A DNA stretch of 64,000 nucleotides from Halicephalobus mephisto (GCA_009193035.1 SWDT01000034.1:62001-126000), one strand, 5' to 3'; counted from the stretch's first letter, positions 1-12,640 are shown. A program made the numbers and translations. The notes: a model not told the origin generated them from the letters alone.

Positions 1-3000
1 CTGACAGAAGCCGTGGATTGGAAAACAATGTTAACAGTTTTTTTGCTGGTGTCTGGTCTCCCAGGGATTGTGGTACAGATCATCTGTTCACAGTAATCTC
101 CGCTGTAGCCTTCAACACAGAAGCAAGAAGGACGACCGTTTCCGGGGAAGAGGTTGACAGAACCTCCGTTTTGGCAGTTTACAATTTCACAGTACTGACC
201 ACTATGGTAGGGTCTACAAGAACAGGTGTTGTTGCTGAGTGGAGTTCCTCCGTTGCAGTTGAGAGGGACGTTAGTAGGGTCTCTGGTAACTGCAAAGAGA
301 TATTTCAGAAAAACTTCATTAATTTTCTTGATTTTGAAGAAAATAATAAAAATCAGACTTGATTTCGAAAAAATTTTTAATGTACCGGTATACGAATTAA
401 AACACAAAACATCAGTGTATTATATTCAATTTACCAATGTACTGTATTTAATAAATCGATACATAGATAACATGTATTTTTTTTTGTCTGTGAATTTTCG
501 GATTTTTCTAGAAAATTTTAAATATTTCCACTGCATTTCGAAATATCTAAAATTTTCATGATCTTCTAGAAGATTTCAAGAGTTTTATGAAATTCTTCAA
601 AATTTCAGAATCTTCCACAAGATTTTGAAAGTTTCTACTAAATTCAAGTTTTTAAAGTTCCAAAAGAAAAATTTAAATATTTCTAAAAATTCAATAATTG
701 TGAAAATTAAAAAATTTTCTAGTATTTTGAAAATCAGAAACTCACTTGGTTGGAAACAAACACTCGGTCTGACTCTGGTGGTAGTAATTTTCGGGTTATC
801 GTTCTCGGTGTACTGTAAGAGTGCTGCGAAGACTCCAGGAGTACATCCTGGCCATTGGGTGAATTGCAGTGGGAAATTACAGTCAGCTCTGCTGTTGGTG
901 TTATCAGGTGTAGTTCCGCTTCCACTATAGATCACTGAAGTGGGATCACTGAGAGAAACAGCCGAGAAAGTTAAAGACAATTGAGTCCCTAAGGAGAGGA
1001 TTCTGGCCACTGGAGAAGTAGGAATCGAAGCTGCTGGATAATTCGAAGAAACATCGACTAACTGGTAGTTCTTACTGTAGGCCAGAACTACACTTTCGGA
1101 AGAAGACGTGAAGACTCTGTAGCTGCATCCAGATCCGGACCCTTGGACAGCCAAATTGGCTGTGGTGATGTTGAAGCCGATGACGAAGATTTGGAAGTTG
1201 CCAGCGGTCATGTTAGAGGTCACAGGGGTTCCTCCGTTGGTTACAGTAATCCCAGGACCAGTAGTGTACAAGAACAATCCACTGTCATAAGGTCCAGCAT
1301 TGACTGTGAAAGTGGTCGGAGTTGAACAGTCGAATCCTCTTCTGACTGCCAAGGTCTCAGGAATGAAGTTCAATTTGAAAAGATTCTGGAAAATAGTCCC
1401 GGCCATACTTGTGGTATTTCCGATGTAGATGAATTCTCCGTTGGAAATCGCAGCAATGTTAGTGAATCCGGTGAAAGCAGAAGGATCAGTGTCGTTGAAG
1501 AAAGAGTCAAAGTTCTGGGCGAGAATGGTGTACACAGAGTGACCCCAGTTGAGGAGGGTACGAGTGAGGGCAGCCTCCGCAGTTGTAGAGGATTCCATGT
1601 AAGGGTTATCGGTGGAAAAATCAGAAAGAAGAGAATTCGTGAAGACATAGACATCAGAACGAGGAACAATGGCGTTGTTACTAAAAAGTTAAAATTTCAA
1701 AATCAATATTAGGAGTTTAGAGTAAAAATACAAGAATTACATTATTGGAATTTCTAGAAATAAAAACTGTTGTAAAATTATCCTAGGACAAATTTCCAAG
1801 TTTTCTAAGAAATTCTAGGATTTCATGTTGAAGATATTAATTCCAAAAATTTCTGATATTCTAGGAAATGTTACAAATTCTAATAAGATTATAGGAAATT
1901 TTTGATATTCTATGAAATGTTACAAATTCTAATAAGATTATAGGAAATTCCAAAAATTTTATAAAATTGTAAAAACTTCGGAAATCTTGTTTTAAATTTC
2001 ATAAGATTCTAAAAATCTCTCCGAAGTTAAAGAAAGCTCTAAAAATTTCCACCGAATTTCCGAAAATTGCAGAATATTCAATGAAATTTCTAAAAGCTTC
2101 TACAAAGATTTAGTTGTAAAAATTTCTAAATTAAGTCTGAATTTTAATGTTATTCTTAATGAAAAAATGACCGTATTTCTTGATCAGATGTATGAATAAT
2201 GTCTTATTAATGATTTTTTCCATAAAAAAGTTTCATACACACAAAAAAGGTGTATGGTATTGAATGCATCAGTAAATTAAAAAGATTTTGATTTATCAGG
2301 TATATTCAATGTATCGATGAATTAAGTTGATATCGGTACATTGTATTTAATAATAGATATATTAAAAAGATTCTGGTGTATCAGATATATTACATTCAAT
2401 GTATCGATGAATTAAGTATGATATCGATGCATTGTATATAATGTGTCAATATGTTAAAATAGCTCTAATGTATGAGATATATTAAGTTAATTTCGATGTA
2501 TTGTATTTAATATACCGGTATTTTCAATGCAGTGTATCTGATAACTTAAAGCGTTTTAATGTGCCTTTTTTGTGTATATTGTCAAAGAAATTTCATTTTT
2601 TTAAATTCTTTAATTTTCAAAAAACTTACGTCAACAAAGCTCTGTTGATAGCACTCAAAGTTGGTTGGGTATCAGATCCAGCATGAATCTGAATCTGGTT
2701 GTTCAACAAAGTCAAGAAGTCATTGTAATTGGTCGAGAAGTAAGTGTGGCTGAAGTAAGGCCCGGTTCCGACGTCCTGATAGTAAACGGATAAAATAAAA
2801 TTAGCATAATACCCGGCTCTGGGAGGAATGACTTGGTTGATGACTTGGATCGCTCTGCTCAGGAAAAACGAACTTCCTTTTTTCGTGTTGAGAACTAGGA
2901 CGAAAGAACGGCTTCTGAAGTCGAATTCGGAATTGTAAGCGGCCATGCAAGCCAGTTGTTCGCAATGTCTTCCGATGAAGCCTGGAGGACAGGAGCATCT

Positions 3001-5006
3001 GAAGTTCTGAGAAATGATTCCGGAGTTCAAACAAGTCTGGATGGAACAGTCGTCTCCAGAATAATACGGTTGGCAAACACAAGTGGCGTTCGGAAGCATG
3101 ATTCCTCGATTCAAACATTCTCCTGGAGCTTTTGAAGAGTACTTTTTGTGGAAAGCATGGAGACCTGAATGATCTACAGTTTCGTCTTGATTCAATTCTC
3201 CCAGATAGAAAAGATAAAGCCCGGGATTTTGTGGGATTTGTTTTTCAAAAGTCTCGACGAATTCATCTCTGTCCTTCACGACCGAAGTTGTGATGACGGC
3301 CCTGACAGAAATGGTATGTTGATTAAGTTCCTCTCCGCTTTCGATGACGTCAAAAAATTTGACATTGAGGTTCGGATCAGAAAAGATGGTTTTCAGCTAA
3401 AAATTAAAATTAAAGAAATTGGTTGTGTGGCACTTGTGTTTCAGAGGTTTATATCGTAATTTTAATGACTTTAAATCGAAAATTATAAAAAAATTCTTTA
3501 AGAGCCATTCTGTGTAACTTTTATCTTTTTTATCTAAAAGTTCTGACATAGACGTTTTCAGAATTCTGCAAAAAGTACGTAGAATAGGGTAATCGGACTC
3601 GTAGATTCTGAATCTGATGTTAGAATTGAGGGTTGGTCTTCAGAATTTCGGATTCTGAAGTTTAGACTTCTATAAAGAAGTCTATGTCAGAAATTTCAGA
3701 AAAAAAGATGAAAGTTACACAGAATGATTCTTAAACAGTTTCTTGTTTGTAATTTCCGATTTAAAGTCATTAAAACTACGATATAAACCTCTGGGACACA
3801 AATGTCATACTAAGGAAAATTTCCGCCAAAAAAAATAGTATTTGTGGCATTCGGAACACAACGCCAAAGTTCTGATTTTCATTGATAATAGAACGCCAGA
3901 ATGAGTTTTGGCAGTAAAAACATTATGCAAAGAGATTTAGGTATTGAGCATAAAACGCCAATGGTGTCAATGGCATTCGAAACACAACGCCAAAAGATAA
4001 TATTAGGGAAATACTGCGAAAATTTTAATTATTTTTGGTCGTAACACATCAAAATCAATTTTAACAAAAATATTACACCAAAAAATTTAAGCATTCAGCA
4101 TAAAACGCTAATTATTGGCACTGAAAACAAAACGCCAGTGAGTTCATCGCTACTAAGAACACAATGCCAATGATTTCCCAAATGTTCAAAACACGTTTTT
4201 GGCTTCTGATTCTCCTTTGATTTTCCGTACCTTATCAGCTAGAATCTCTTCATGGATGTCTAAAAACGTTTCAGTTTTGTGCGGAGTCTGCTTCAGAGCC
4301 TCATGATTCAGTTCTTGAAAGTGCAAAATTGCATCAAACCTCTTCAAGTTCTCTCCTGAAATGACGGGATTTGTTATCAATGTTTTCTCTTCAGGGCCAC
4401 TCCTAATCTTGCGTCTCTAATCCTATTTAAACATGATCCAACTGCGATGGGCTAAGATGGAAGAAAATTTTTTCTCCAACTTAATTGATAAAAATTGATT
4501 AATCGATAGTCTCACACGCAAAAATTTATGGTTTCTTCATTAAGAAAGGAATTCCAACTGTACATAATAAAATCCAGAGGGACATAATGAATAGATATCA
4601 GGGACCACAAAACAAACAACTCTAAAGCCATAATCCACTGAAGTGCTCCTGATGTTTCTGTCTATCCAATATCCAACGAGTTCAAAGAGATAATTTAAAA
4701 AACTCAAAAAACCCAAAAAATAACTTAAAAAATCACAAAACATAAATTTTCTTTTTTTCTCTAACGTCCTCTACTTTTCCCTACTATTTCGTCATCCGGG
4801 TCCCACCACGAAAACCGAAATTTCTCCAAAAGTGGACTAATTATTGACTTCTCTAACCAACTACAGTAATTTCAATTTCCAAAAATCCGTCTCTAATCCT
4901 TTTCGTGTCAGGACCTTGGGAACTTTAAGAACTTACCAGATATCCCTTGCAGAAGTAATCCGACGAACAGTAAAGTAGCTAGCCTAAGCCAGCGAAGATC
5001 CGCCAT
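1..5006 (-). CDS. secreted EGF/VWA-domain protein (IRG-7-like), 3' end outside window
   Basis: Exons read from splice sites and phase: 5006-4937, 4355-4231, 3396-2630, 1680-746 and 289-1 (continuing leftward); all joins keep one frame, giving about 728 visible residues. Exon 1 is a signal peptide (MADLRWLRLATLLFVGLLL). Exon 3 carries two EGF-like repeats (C-x-C-P-P-G-F-x-G-x-x-C pattern) followed by a VWA-type beta-alpha domain (FVLVLN start) that continues into exon 4; the metal site has N-T-K-K-G-S where DxSxS is expected, so metal binding is doubtful. Exon 5 has two more EGF repeats and begins what looks like another VWA strand. Nematodes have a family of long secreted proteins of this build, some intestinal and infection-responsive; a role in gut defence is inference. 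The introns contain MITE-like repeats. The last exons are not in the window. Confidence 0.85.
2231..2582. repeat. MITE-like element in intron 3
   Basis: The segment is bounded by related inverted ends (about ACACAAAAAAGG inward on both sides) and filled with variants of an ATCGATGAATTAAG / ACATTGTATTTAAT word. A second member of the family with clearer inverted ends lies at 36456-36621, and a fragment at about 390-475. No coding capacity. Confidence 0.55.
3427..3810. repeat. foldback element in intron 2
   Basis: Two arms of roughly 150 bases are near-perfect inverted copies: the left arm begins near TTGTGTTTCAGAGG and the right arm ends with CCTCTGGGACACAA; both contain the TTTATATCGTA and TTAATGACTTTAAATCG words. 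The centre holds AGACTTCT-ATAA-AGAAGTCT, itself a hairpin, and a stretch (CAAAAAGTACGTAGAATAGG onward) homologous to the element at 24246-24538. Non-coding, MITE-like. Confidence 0.75.
3835..4170. repeat. GGCATT...GCCAA stem-loop repeat, intronic copy
   Basis: Degenerate tandem units alternate a TTTGGCATT word with an AACGCCAA word, so each unit can fold on itself. It is the same family as the longer array at 13570-14310. It lies inside intron 2 of the EGF/VWA gene. Confidence 0.6.
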
Positions 5007-5090
5007 TTCGGAAGAATAAAGACAAAGATTCCAATCAGCGTCTTTAGTCCGTGAAATACGTTGTTTCTTGATGCGGAAAAGCTATTTTTC

Positions 5091-5121
5091 TTATCAATGC
5101 CGCTACGCCTTAAGTAGATAA
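5091..5121 (-). promoter_or_regulatory. pair of GATA sites upstream of the EGF/VWA gene
   Basis: TGATAA (minus strand, 5091-5096) and AGATAA (plus strand, 5116-5121) lie about 85-115 bases upstream of the start codon at 5006. TGATAA is the preferred site of the intestinal GATA factors of nematodes, which would fit an intestinal secreted protein. Short motifs occur by chance in A/T-rich DNA, so this is suggestive only. Confidence 0.35.
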
Positions 5122-5366
5122 CGAAAAAATTAATGAACTTAATTGGATGCTTGCAGGAAATTGAAGTTTTCAGAAATCAAAACTCCATTTTAAAGAATTT
5201 CCAAGAGTTGAAGAAATTTTAACTTTTTCAATATTGTTTAAAATAGTAAAAAATTCAGCAGAAATTGTGCCAGTTTTCTTTTTTTTGAAGAGTCAGACGA
5301 ATCGCACCTTTTTCATTATTGACGTAATTTTATCACAACCATTTACGACGATGGAAAAAAATAAGC

Positions 5367-5438
5367 TGGAGCTGGCAAGAATCGAACTCGCGACCTCTCC
5401 CATGCTAAGGGAGCGCTCTACCACTGAGCCACAGCCCC
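5367..5438 (-). tRNA. tRNA-Ala (anticodon AGC)
   Basis: The minus strand folds as a complete cloverleaf of 72 bases: acceptor stem GGGGCTG/CAGCTCC (one G-T pair), D arm TGGCTCAGTGG, anticodon stem CTCCC/GGGAG closing the seven-base loop TTAGCAT (anticodon AGC), T arm with TTCGATT loop, and discriminator A at 5367. No intron. The A and B boxes of the internal RNA polymerase III promoter are intact. Confidence 0.95.
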
Positions 5439-6149
5439 GCTGGCGACGAGTTGGAAGGTTCTTTTTTGAAACAATCAAGATTTCGCATGACCATTGGATA
5501 ACCGGTCATCCCGCCCGAACACCGACGACTGATCTGGAGCAGTGAACACTTCCTTAAAGAACATCCGCTGTTCCATCCAAAGAAAGCAACACCAATTCAC
5601 AAGGAAAACAAAAAACTAAAAAAACTGAAAAAAAATTTTAAATTAGAATTTTAAAAAATTACCTAAAAAGTTTTAAATATTCATACTGAAATTATTTTTT
5701 ACTAATTTTCATTTTTTAAATAAAGCAATTCTAAAAATCCTTTAAATTCTAAAATTTTTAAAAATAATTTTTAATTTATTTTTTTAATAAAGAAATTTTA
5801 AAATTCATGAATTTTTTTAAATAATTTTTATTTTTCATTTTTTAATAAAAAATTTGGAAATTCTCTAAAAATTGAAGATTTTTAAATTTGGAAATTCTCT
5901 AAAAATTGAAGATTTTTAAATTTGGAAATTTTCTAAAAATTGAAGATTTTTAAATTTGGATTATTTCGTAACTTTTGTTTCTGATTTGCACTGACGTGAT
6001 TTCCTCAAAGTCGTTGCAGTTACACAAAAAACGTAATTTTTAGTTCAGTAACAAACGCAAATCGTCACTATTATGTTTTAATTTTTTCCACAAATGTCGA
6101 ATATTCATAAAATATCACGATTATGCCGCATTTCGCAATTTTTACTGTT
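5439..6149. other. intergenic, no gene seen
   Basis: After the tRNA the sequence is A/T-rich. At about 5855-5965 a unit of about 34 bases (core TCTCTAAAAATTGAAG) is repeated three times in tandem. I see no supported gene. Confidence 0.5.
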
Positions 6150-6305
6150 ATGTCTTTACTTAACAATAAAATATAAAAATAAAAATAGGAACAATATTAT
6201 TAAGTATCAGAGCTATACTCAGGGAAGACTGTCGGTACACAGAAATTTTCCTTTTTATACTTTTCCGTGGAGAGAACGGACTGTTAAATTTTCGGTATTC
6301 TGAAC
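6150..6305 (+). repeat. dispersed element, copy A
   Basis: About 150 bases align with the minus strand of 28720-28890, sharing blocks such as AATAGGAACAA, TATTATTAA, CCGTGGAGAGAA and TTTTCGGT. Both copies have an open frame over part of it (S-Y-T-x-G-x-L-S-x-H-R), but DNA similarity alone explains that. Not recognised. Confidence 0.5.
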
Positions 6306-7724
6306 ATCCCTCCTCCTGAGTACCATGTGTTCACAGCGGTTACAGTACCAAAAGTCGTGCTTTTTTGTGCGTACAAATCTCCCGGATCAAGGACCACTTC
6401 CTCGTCGTAATCTGTTTTTCACAATTCCGACTCCTCTGGGATTAGTTCAGAAATTATAGGACTTCCTCATCGTCCGAAGTGCTTCAAAAAATCCGAATTG
6501 AAATCCCGGATTTGGCCCGGGTCCAAGCCCAGACAGCCAAGTCCGAAAAAACCGGAACTTTCCGAAATTGACTCTGGACTTTAACTTTTTCAATAAACTT
6601 TGAAACTTGAATTTTTTATTTTAAATTTAAAAAATGCAAAAAATGAATTTTCTGGATTCTCTCCGGGAGGTCCGCAATTTCCGCTTGTCAGGTGATTTCG
6701 AAAATCTCCAAAATTGGAAACTGCGGAATTGTAACTCGGTTTCTTGGACCGCTTTCGTCGTAAGACCGAAATTCAAAAATAACTATAATGGAATTTCGCA
6801 CAGATTTATGAAATAAAAATTCCATTTTTTTACAAATTTATAAAATTTATACAATTTTCTAAATTTTCTTTTAATCTATGAAATTTATTAAAATTTCATT
6901 TTATTACAAATTTATAGAATTTTCTAAATTTTTTTAATTTATGAAATTTATTAAAATCTCATTTTTTTACAAATTTATGAAATTTCTTAGAACTTTATTT
7001 TTTTTACAAATTTGTAGAATTTTCTAAAAAGTTTTTTAATTTATGAAAATTCCTGAAGTTTCATTTTTTTTAAATTTGGTGGATGATTTTTAAACTTCAA
7101 AATTCTGCAAACATTTTCGAAATTTTTCAGAATCTAGAAGATATTTTTGGGATCATCTGAAACTTCGAAAAAATAAAGTCTCTAAAAATTTCTAAAATTC
7201 GTGTCGAAACTATTTTATAATTGAATTAAGTTTTTTAATATTATTATTTTTAAATAATTGAAATTTTATAATTTTAGAAATTCCTAAAATTTATGTTTAA
7301 ATCATTTTTTATTTTTTTTAAATATTTAAAACTTCCTAATTTTAGAAATTTAAAAAATTTTTTAAATTTTTTTAAAACTATTTTTTAATTATTTTTATTT
7401 TTATTAATTATTTTTATTTATATTTTTATTTATATTTTCTTTTTGTCAAGTGATTTTAGCAATCTTCAAAACTGAAAATGTTTTGAAATTGTTGCAATTT
7501 AATTTTTCTAAACTCGGTCTCAAGATTCGAAATTAATTTATTTTAGATTGAGTTTTTAGGAATGGAACTAAGTGGAATTTTTTCAATTTTCTCTGAAATT
7601 GGATGTTTTTCTAAAAAAGTTAAATGATTTGTGGAATTTACTAAATGATTTGAGTCTCAGCTACTGTATTGAGAAGTTGGAAAAATTGTCGAAATTGCTT
7701 TTATAAAACCAATTCCAATGAGGA
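6306..7724. other. intergenic, A/T-rich, no gene seen
   Basis: 6306-6600 is of more balanced composition but has no convincing frame. 6800-7060 is a loose tandem repeat of a TTTACAAATTTATAGAATTT-type unit. The remainder is homopolymer-like A/T sequence. Confidence 0.5.
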
Positions 7725-8190
7725 AATGGATAGCGATTAAAAGTAGACACTATCTGTGAATTCTATTAGAGCAGCCAGAGTCACTATCAAAACATAGCTT
7801 CAACAAAGATTTGGATAGTGATTACTTTTTGGACACTATCTTCATCTTTTTACTAGAGCATTCACAGTCAATACTAAAAACAGCTCTAATAAACATTTGG
7901 ATAGTGACTGATAATGAACACTATCCTTGTCTTTTATTGGAGCTGTCAAAATCACTATCCAAAAACAGCTCCAATAAAAAATTGGATAGTGACTAATTTT
8001 TGGACACTATCCTTGTGTTTTATTGGAGCTGTCTAAATCACTATCCAAAAAACAGCTCCAATAAAAAATTAGATAGTGACTAATTTTTGGACACTATCCT
8101 TGTCTTTTATTGGAGCTGTCAAAATCACTATCCAAAAAACAGCTCCAATAAAAAATTGGATAGTGACTAATTTTTGGACATTATGCAAAC
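7725..8190. repeat. GGATAGTGAC stem-loop array, locus 1
   Basis: About five units, each combining ATTGGAGCTGT or its complement ACAGCTCCAAT with GGATAGTGAC or its complement GTCACTATCC. The two words pair within a unit, so the array is a string of potential hairpins. Same family as the arrays near 16.2, 19.4, 37.6, 43, 57.6, 61.6 and 63.3 kb. Confidence 0.85.
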
Positions 8191-8559
8191 TTGATATCGT
8201 AGTTTTCTCCTTGGTTAACAGCTTTTTTCATCTCTGTCTCCTCATTCCTCCCGTTTACCCACCAGTGAATTTTTTGTTTTTAATTCAGGAACCAAACAAC
8301 CCCATTCCATCCGTCCGTAAATTTTATTACTGTCGAAAATTCTCCAAAAATCCCATTTTTATTATTGTTCAAGAGAACTGAACCGAAACAGTACAAACAA
8401 CTCTGAAAAGAATTTTTTTAAAATAGATATGTTCTTTAAATTTAATTTATTTTAAAAAAATGTTTTTGGAGATTTAATTTTCCGAAGATAATTTTGTTAG
8501 TGAAGCTCAAAGGCCGGACCAGTTTTGTTTTCGAAAAAATTCATGACCGAAATGCAATA

Positions 8560-8940
8560 TTTTTTTTAAAAAAATTAAATTTTAAATGTGAAAAAAAAAC
8601 TATTTTTTACTGTAGAATTTTATTTTTTTTAATTTAATTTTAAACTTAAAAAAAAACTATTTTTTACTGTAGAATTTTATTTTTTTTTAAATTAAATTTT
8701 AAACTTGAAAAAAAAACTATTTTTTACTGTAGAATTTTATTTTTTTTTAAATTTAATTTGAAATTTGAAAAAAAAACTGTTTTTTACTGTAGAATTTTAT
8801 TTTTTTTTAAAATTAAATTTTAAATTTGAAAAAAAAAACTATTTTTTAATGTAGAATTTTATTTTTTTTAATTTAATTTTAAACTTGAAAAAAAACTGTT
8901 TTTGTTATTGTGGAATTTTATTTAAGAATTTTAAAAAATA
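8560..8940. repeat. tandem array, unit about 62 bases
   Basis: Six units centred on ACTATTTTTTACTGTAGAAT, each followed by a T run, a mixed A/T stretch and an A run. Sequence identity between units is high, suggesting recent expansion. Non-coding. Confidence 0.8.
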
Positions 8941-9259
8941 AATCTCACGAAATTAAAGATTTTTTAAAATTTAAAATTTCGAAATTTATAAAACTAAAAA
9001 AATGAAATTTTTTTAAATTTAAAATTTCAAAATTTTTTGTTGAAAATTTGTTTTTTATTTTTTTTGCAAACATTTTTATTTTTATAATAACCTGGTTGGG
9101 AACCTTCTGGAACCACTTAAGGATTACGTTTCATAATTCTCAATTTCACCAAGAAAGTTTTAAAAATTCTCGTTGGAATTTTTTTTCGAAATTTCATATT
9201 TTTTAATTTTATAACATTTTAGAATTCTGTAATCTCAAAATTCGTAATTTCAATCTTGA

Positions 9260-9885
9260 TTGAAAAATTCGGAAATTAAAAAAATCTTTTTCGACAGAAA
9301 CTTAATTTTTACAATTATGTGATTTTAGAATTTATTAAAATTTTATAATTTTAATCTTGACGGGAAAGTTTCAAAATTCCAGTTAAGATTATATTAATTT
9401 TTTTAAAAGAAGTTTTAGAAAAATATAATTTCAGAATTTATTAAAATTTTATAATTTCTATCTTTATTGAAAAGTTTCAAAATTCCAGTTAAGATGATAT
9501 TAATTTTTTTAAAAAAAAGTTTTATAAAAATATAATTTCAGAATTTATTAAAATTTTTTAATTTTAATCTTTACTGAAAAGTTTCAAAATTTCAATTAAG
9601 ATGATATTAATTTTTTTAAAAGAAGTTTTATTTTATAAAAATATAATTTCAGAATTTATTAAAATTTTATAATTTCTATCTTTAATGAAAAGTTTCAAAA
9701 TTTCAATTAAGATTATATTAATTTTTTTAAAAAGAAGTTTTATAAAAATATAATTTTATAATTTTTATCTTTACTGAAAAGTTTCAAAATTTCAATTAAG
9801 ATGATATTAATTTTTTTAAAAAGAAGTTTTATAAAAATATAATTTTATAATTTCTATCTTTACTGAAAAGTTTCAAAATTCCAGT
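9260..9885. repeat. tandem array, unit about 60-110 bases
   Basis: Units share AAAAGTTTCAAAATT, AAGATGATATTAA, a TTTTTTAAA run, AAGTTTTATAAAAATATAA and TTTCTATCTTTACTG. Unit length varies because some copies lack a TTTCAGAATTTATTAAAA segment. Non-coding. Confidence 0.75.
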
Positions 9886-9935
9886 TTAGATCGTTTTTCC
9901 AAATCCTCAAAAAATTACTTTTTGATAAATAATCT

Positions 9936-9992
9936 CTAGCCGAAAATCTGTTGCTCATAATCACTCATTTCTGACAGTCCATCTGGAGAATC
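9936..9992 (-). other. possible terminal exon of an unrecognised minus-strand gene
   Basis: On the minus strand an acceptor-like GAAGTTAG is followed by 18 codons and a TAG stop; the peptide DSPDGLSEMSDYEQQIFG is hydrophilic and acidic, unlike translations of the surrounding A/T repeats. It sits in a 150-base island of balanced composition. Any such island gives plausible frames by chance, so this stands only as a candidate; see the finding on 9.9-16 kb. Confidence 0.25.
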
Positions 9993-11079
9993 CTAACTTC
10001 GGTTAAAAAAAGCAAAATGCCAGGGGGCAAGACGACAGAAAACCGCTGTTCTTGAATGCGAAAGCCTTGGTTGTTCTTTGGCTGCCAGTTGGTGCTTTTT
10101 ATTCTTGTTTGTCCTCCTTGTTTTTTAAACTTTAAAATAATGCTTATATTTTTACAATATACTTTTTTTAAATTTATTTTTAAAGTAAAAATTAATCAAA
10201 ATTCTCATTCATCTATCAACTCAAAAAATTTAAATTAAAAAAAATTAAATTTAAACATTTTTAAGAATTTTTAAAATTTTCTACTCTTTTCAATTTTTAT
10301 TTTTCTTTAATTTCGGAAATTTTTCAATTTTTTTATTTTTAAAGTTTTCTATTTTTTAAAAATTCTTAAATTTTCAAATTTTTTTTATTTTTAAAGTTTT
10401 CTAATTTTTTTATTTTTAAAATTTTCTTATTTTCTTATTTTTAAAATTTTCCAATTTTTTTTTTAATTTTCAATTTTTTTATTTTTAAAGTTTTCTATTT
10501 TTTAAAAATTCTTAAATTTTCAAATTTTTTTATTTTTAAATTTTTTTTATTTTTAAAGTTATCAAATTTTTTTTTATTTTTAAAATTTTCTTATTTTTAA
10601 AGTTTTCTAATTTTTTTTAAATTTAAAATTTTCTATTTTTAAAATTTTTTAAAAATTTTTGATTTTTTGAATGTTTACCTTTTTTAAATATTTATATTTA
10701 TATTTTATTTTATTTTTATTGTATAATTGTTCAATGACCATGTGTCAATTTTGCGGCTAAATATAAAACTTTTCCAAAGAATTTAAAATTTCCTTAGTCC
10801 ATTTTTGTGTAAATGCGGAATGCAAATTGTCTTGGCAGGAGCCCTCCGGCAATTTTTTTAAATAGAAACTTCCCGAATTTTTTCAAGTTTTTAATAATCA
10901 CGTAGAAAATTTCAAAAAAAAACAAAATTATTTAAAATTAAAATTCTGAAAATTTTAAGAAAATTATGGAAATTCGTGTCGGGACCATTTCGTAACCATG
11001 GTTTTTTTAGTTTTTATTTTTTTTTATAAAAAGTTTATTTTTGAGGAAGTTTTTGGAATTTTTCAGAATCCAGAAAAAA
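9993..11079. other. intergenic, no gene seen
   Basis: 10130-10700 is nearly pure A/T with repeated CTATTTTTTAAAAATTC-like words. 10740-10860 is a balanced island with no clear splice signals. Nothing else supported. Confidence 0.45.
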
Positions 11080-11760
11080 ATTTCAAAACATTTTAGAATT
11101 TTGCAAAGGTTTCTGAAAAGTTTCAGAATCTTGTAAGAAGCTTCTGGAGTCTTGAAAATTCATAGAAGTTTTTGAAGACTTCCAGAATTTTATTGAACTT
11201 TTTAAATTTTTACAGAATCCTTTTGAAATTTCTGAAATCCTATAAAATTTCGTGTAATTTTTTTAAATCTTTTAAAAGTTCATAGAAGTTTCTGAAGCCT
11301 TCCAGAATCTCATAGAATTTTTTTTTAATTTACAGAATCCTTTTGAAATTTCTGAAACCTTCTAGAATTTTGTGTAATTTTTTGAAATTCAATAGAAACC
11401 TCTGAATTTTCCAAAAATCACAAGTAATTTTATGAAACCTTTTAAAATCCCACTAAAGCTTCTGAAGCCCTCAAAAATCTCAAATAACTTTTTTAAAATT
11501 TTGCAGAATTTAATAAGTTTCTGAAGTCTTTTGAAAATTCATAACAGTTTCTGAAATCCTCCAGAATCTCATGTAATTTTTTTTAAATTTATAGAATTTA
11601 ATAGAAGTTTCTGAAGCCTTCCAGAATCTCATGTAATTTTTTAAAAATTTATAGAATTTAATAGAAGTTTCTGAAACCTTTTAGAATCTCATATAATATT
11701 TTTTTTAATTTATAGAATTTAATAGAAGTTTCTGAAGCCTTCCAGAATCTCATATAACCT
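11080..11760. repeat. degenerate tandem array, unit about 60 bases
   Basis: Units share the words GAAGTTTCTGAA, CCTTCCAGAATCTCAT and ATAGAATTTAATAG. Homogeneity increases toward the right end, where four units are close copies. Non-coding. Confidence 0.75.
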
Positions 11761-12169
11761 TCTGGCAATTTTGTAAAAACTTTCGAAATCTTCAAAATTT
11801 CAAGTTTCCAAAATTTAATTAAAATTTTAAAATTTTTGAAAAACTTTCAAAAACTCATTCCAAAACTATTTTTTTGACAATTCTTATTTGTCATTTTCAT
11901 TTTTAAAGCATTTTTTTACTTTCCACCCTAATGCCCTGAGGATAAATGATGAATTTTTCGAAACCTCCGGAAGTAGCATCGGTTTTCATCCATCATTGGT
12001 TAAGAAAAAAATTTAAAAACTTTGGAATTTTCTATATTTGGAAATTTTTGCAAAATCTCAAAAAATTGAAAAATGAGAAAATTTTTTTCTGCATTTAAAG
12101 GAACTCAACGTGTCCTCTTAATTGACTAATCCTACATAGGTCATAACCAAAACAGTCGATTTTCGAATT

Positions 12170-12640
12170 TCCAAATCAAATTTTCGAATTAATTAGATCT
12201 CAAAAATTGAAAAGTTCGAATTATAATTGAATTAATTCGAAAATCGAAAGGTTCGAATTATAATTGAATTAATTCGAAAATCGAAAGGTTCGAATTATAA
12301 TTAAACTAATTCGAAAATTGAAAAATTCGAATTATAGTTGAACTAATTCGAAAATTGAAAGGTTCGAATTATGATTGAATTAATTCGAAAATTGAAAAAT
12401 TCGAATTATAGTTGAATTAATTCGAAAATCGAAAAGTTCGAATTCAGATCAAATTAATTCGAAAATCGAAAAGTTCGAATTCAGATCAAATTAATTAGAG
12501 ATTCGAATGCTAACTGAACTAATTCAACTTCAAAGCTCGAAAAGTCCGAATTCAGATCAAATTAATTCGAGTTCGAAAATCGAAAAGTCCGAATTCAAAC
12601 TGAACTAATTCGGATTAAATTAACTAGAGTTTTGAAATCG
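12170..12640. repeat. TTCGAATT palindromic tandem array
   Basis: About a dozen units of roughly 36 bases alternate GTTCGAATT with AATTAATTCGAAAAT. TTCGAA is its own complement and AATTCGAA pairs with TTCGAATT, so the array is highly self-complementary. A relative lies at 39430-39990 and a short piece at about 63060-63130. Confidence 0.8.

Noticed and set aside
5234..5545. 103-codon plus-strand frame over the tRNA gene
   Set aside because: Runs through the complement of tRNA-Ala; the tRNA explains its balanced composition.
6634..6816. 60-codon plus-strand frame
   Set aside because: No splice signals, no recognisable domain, A/T-rich context; likely chance.
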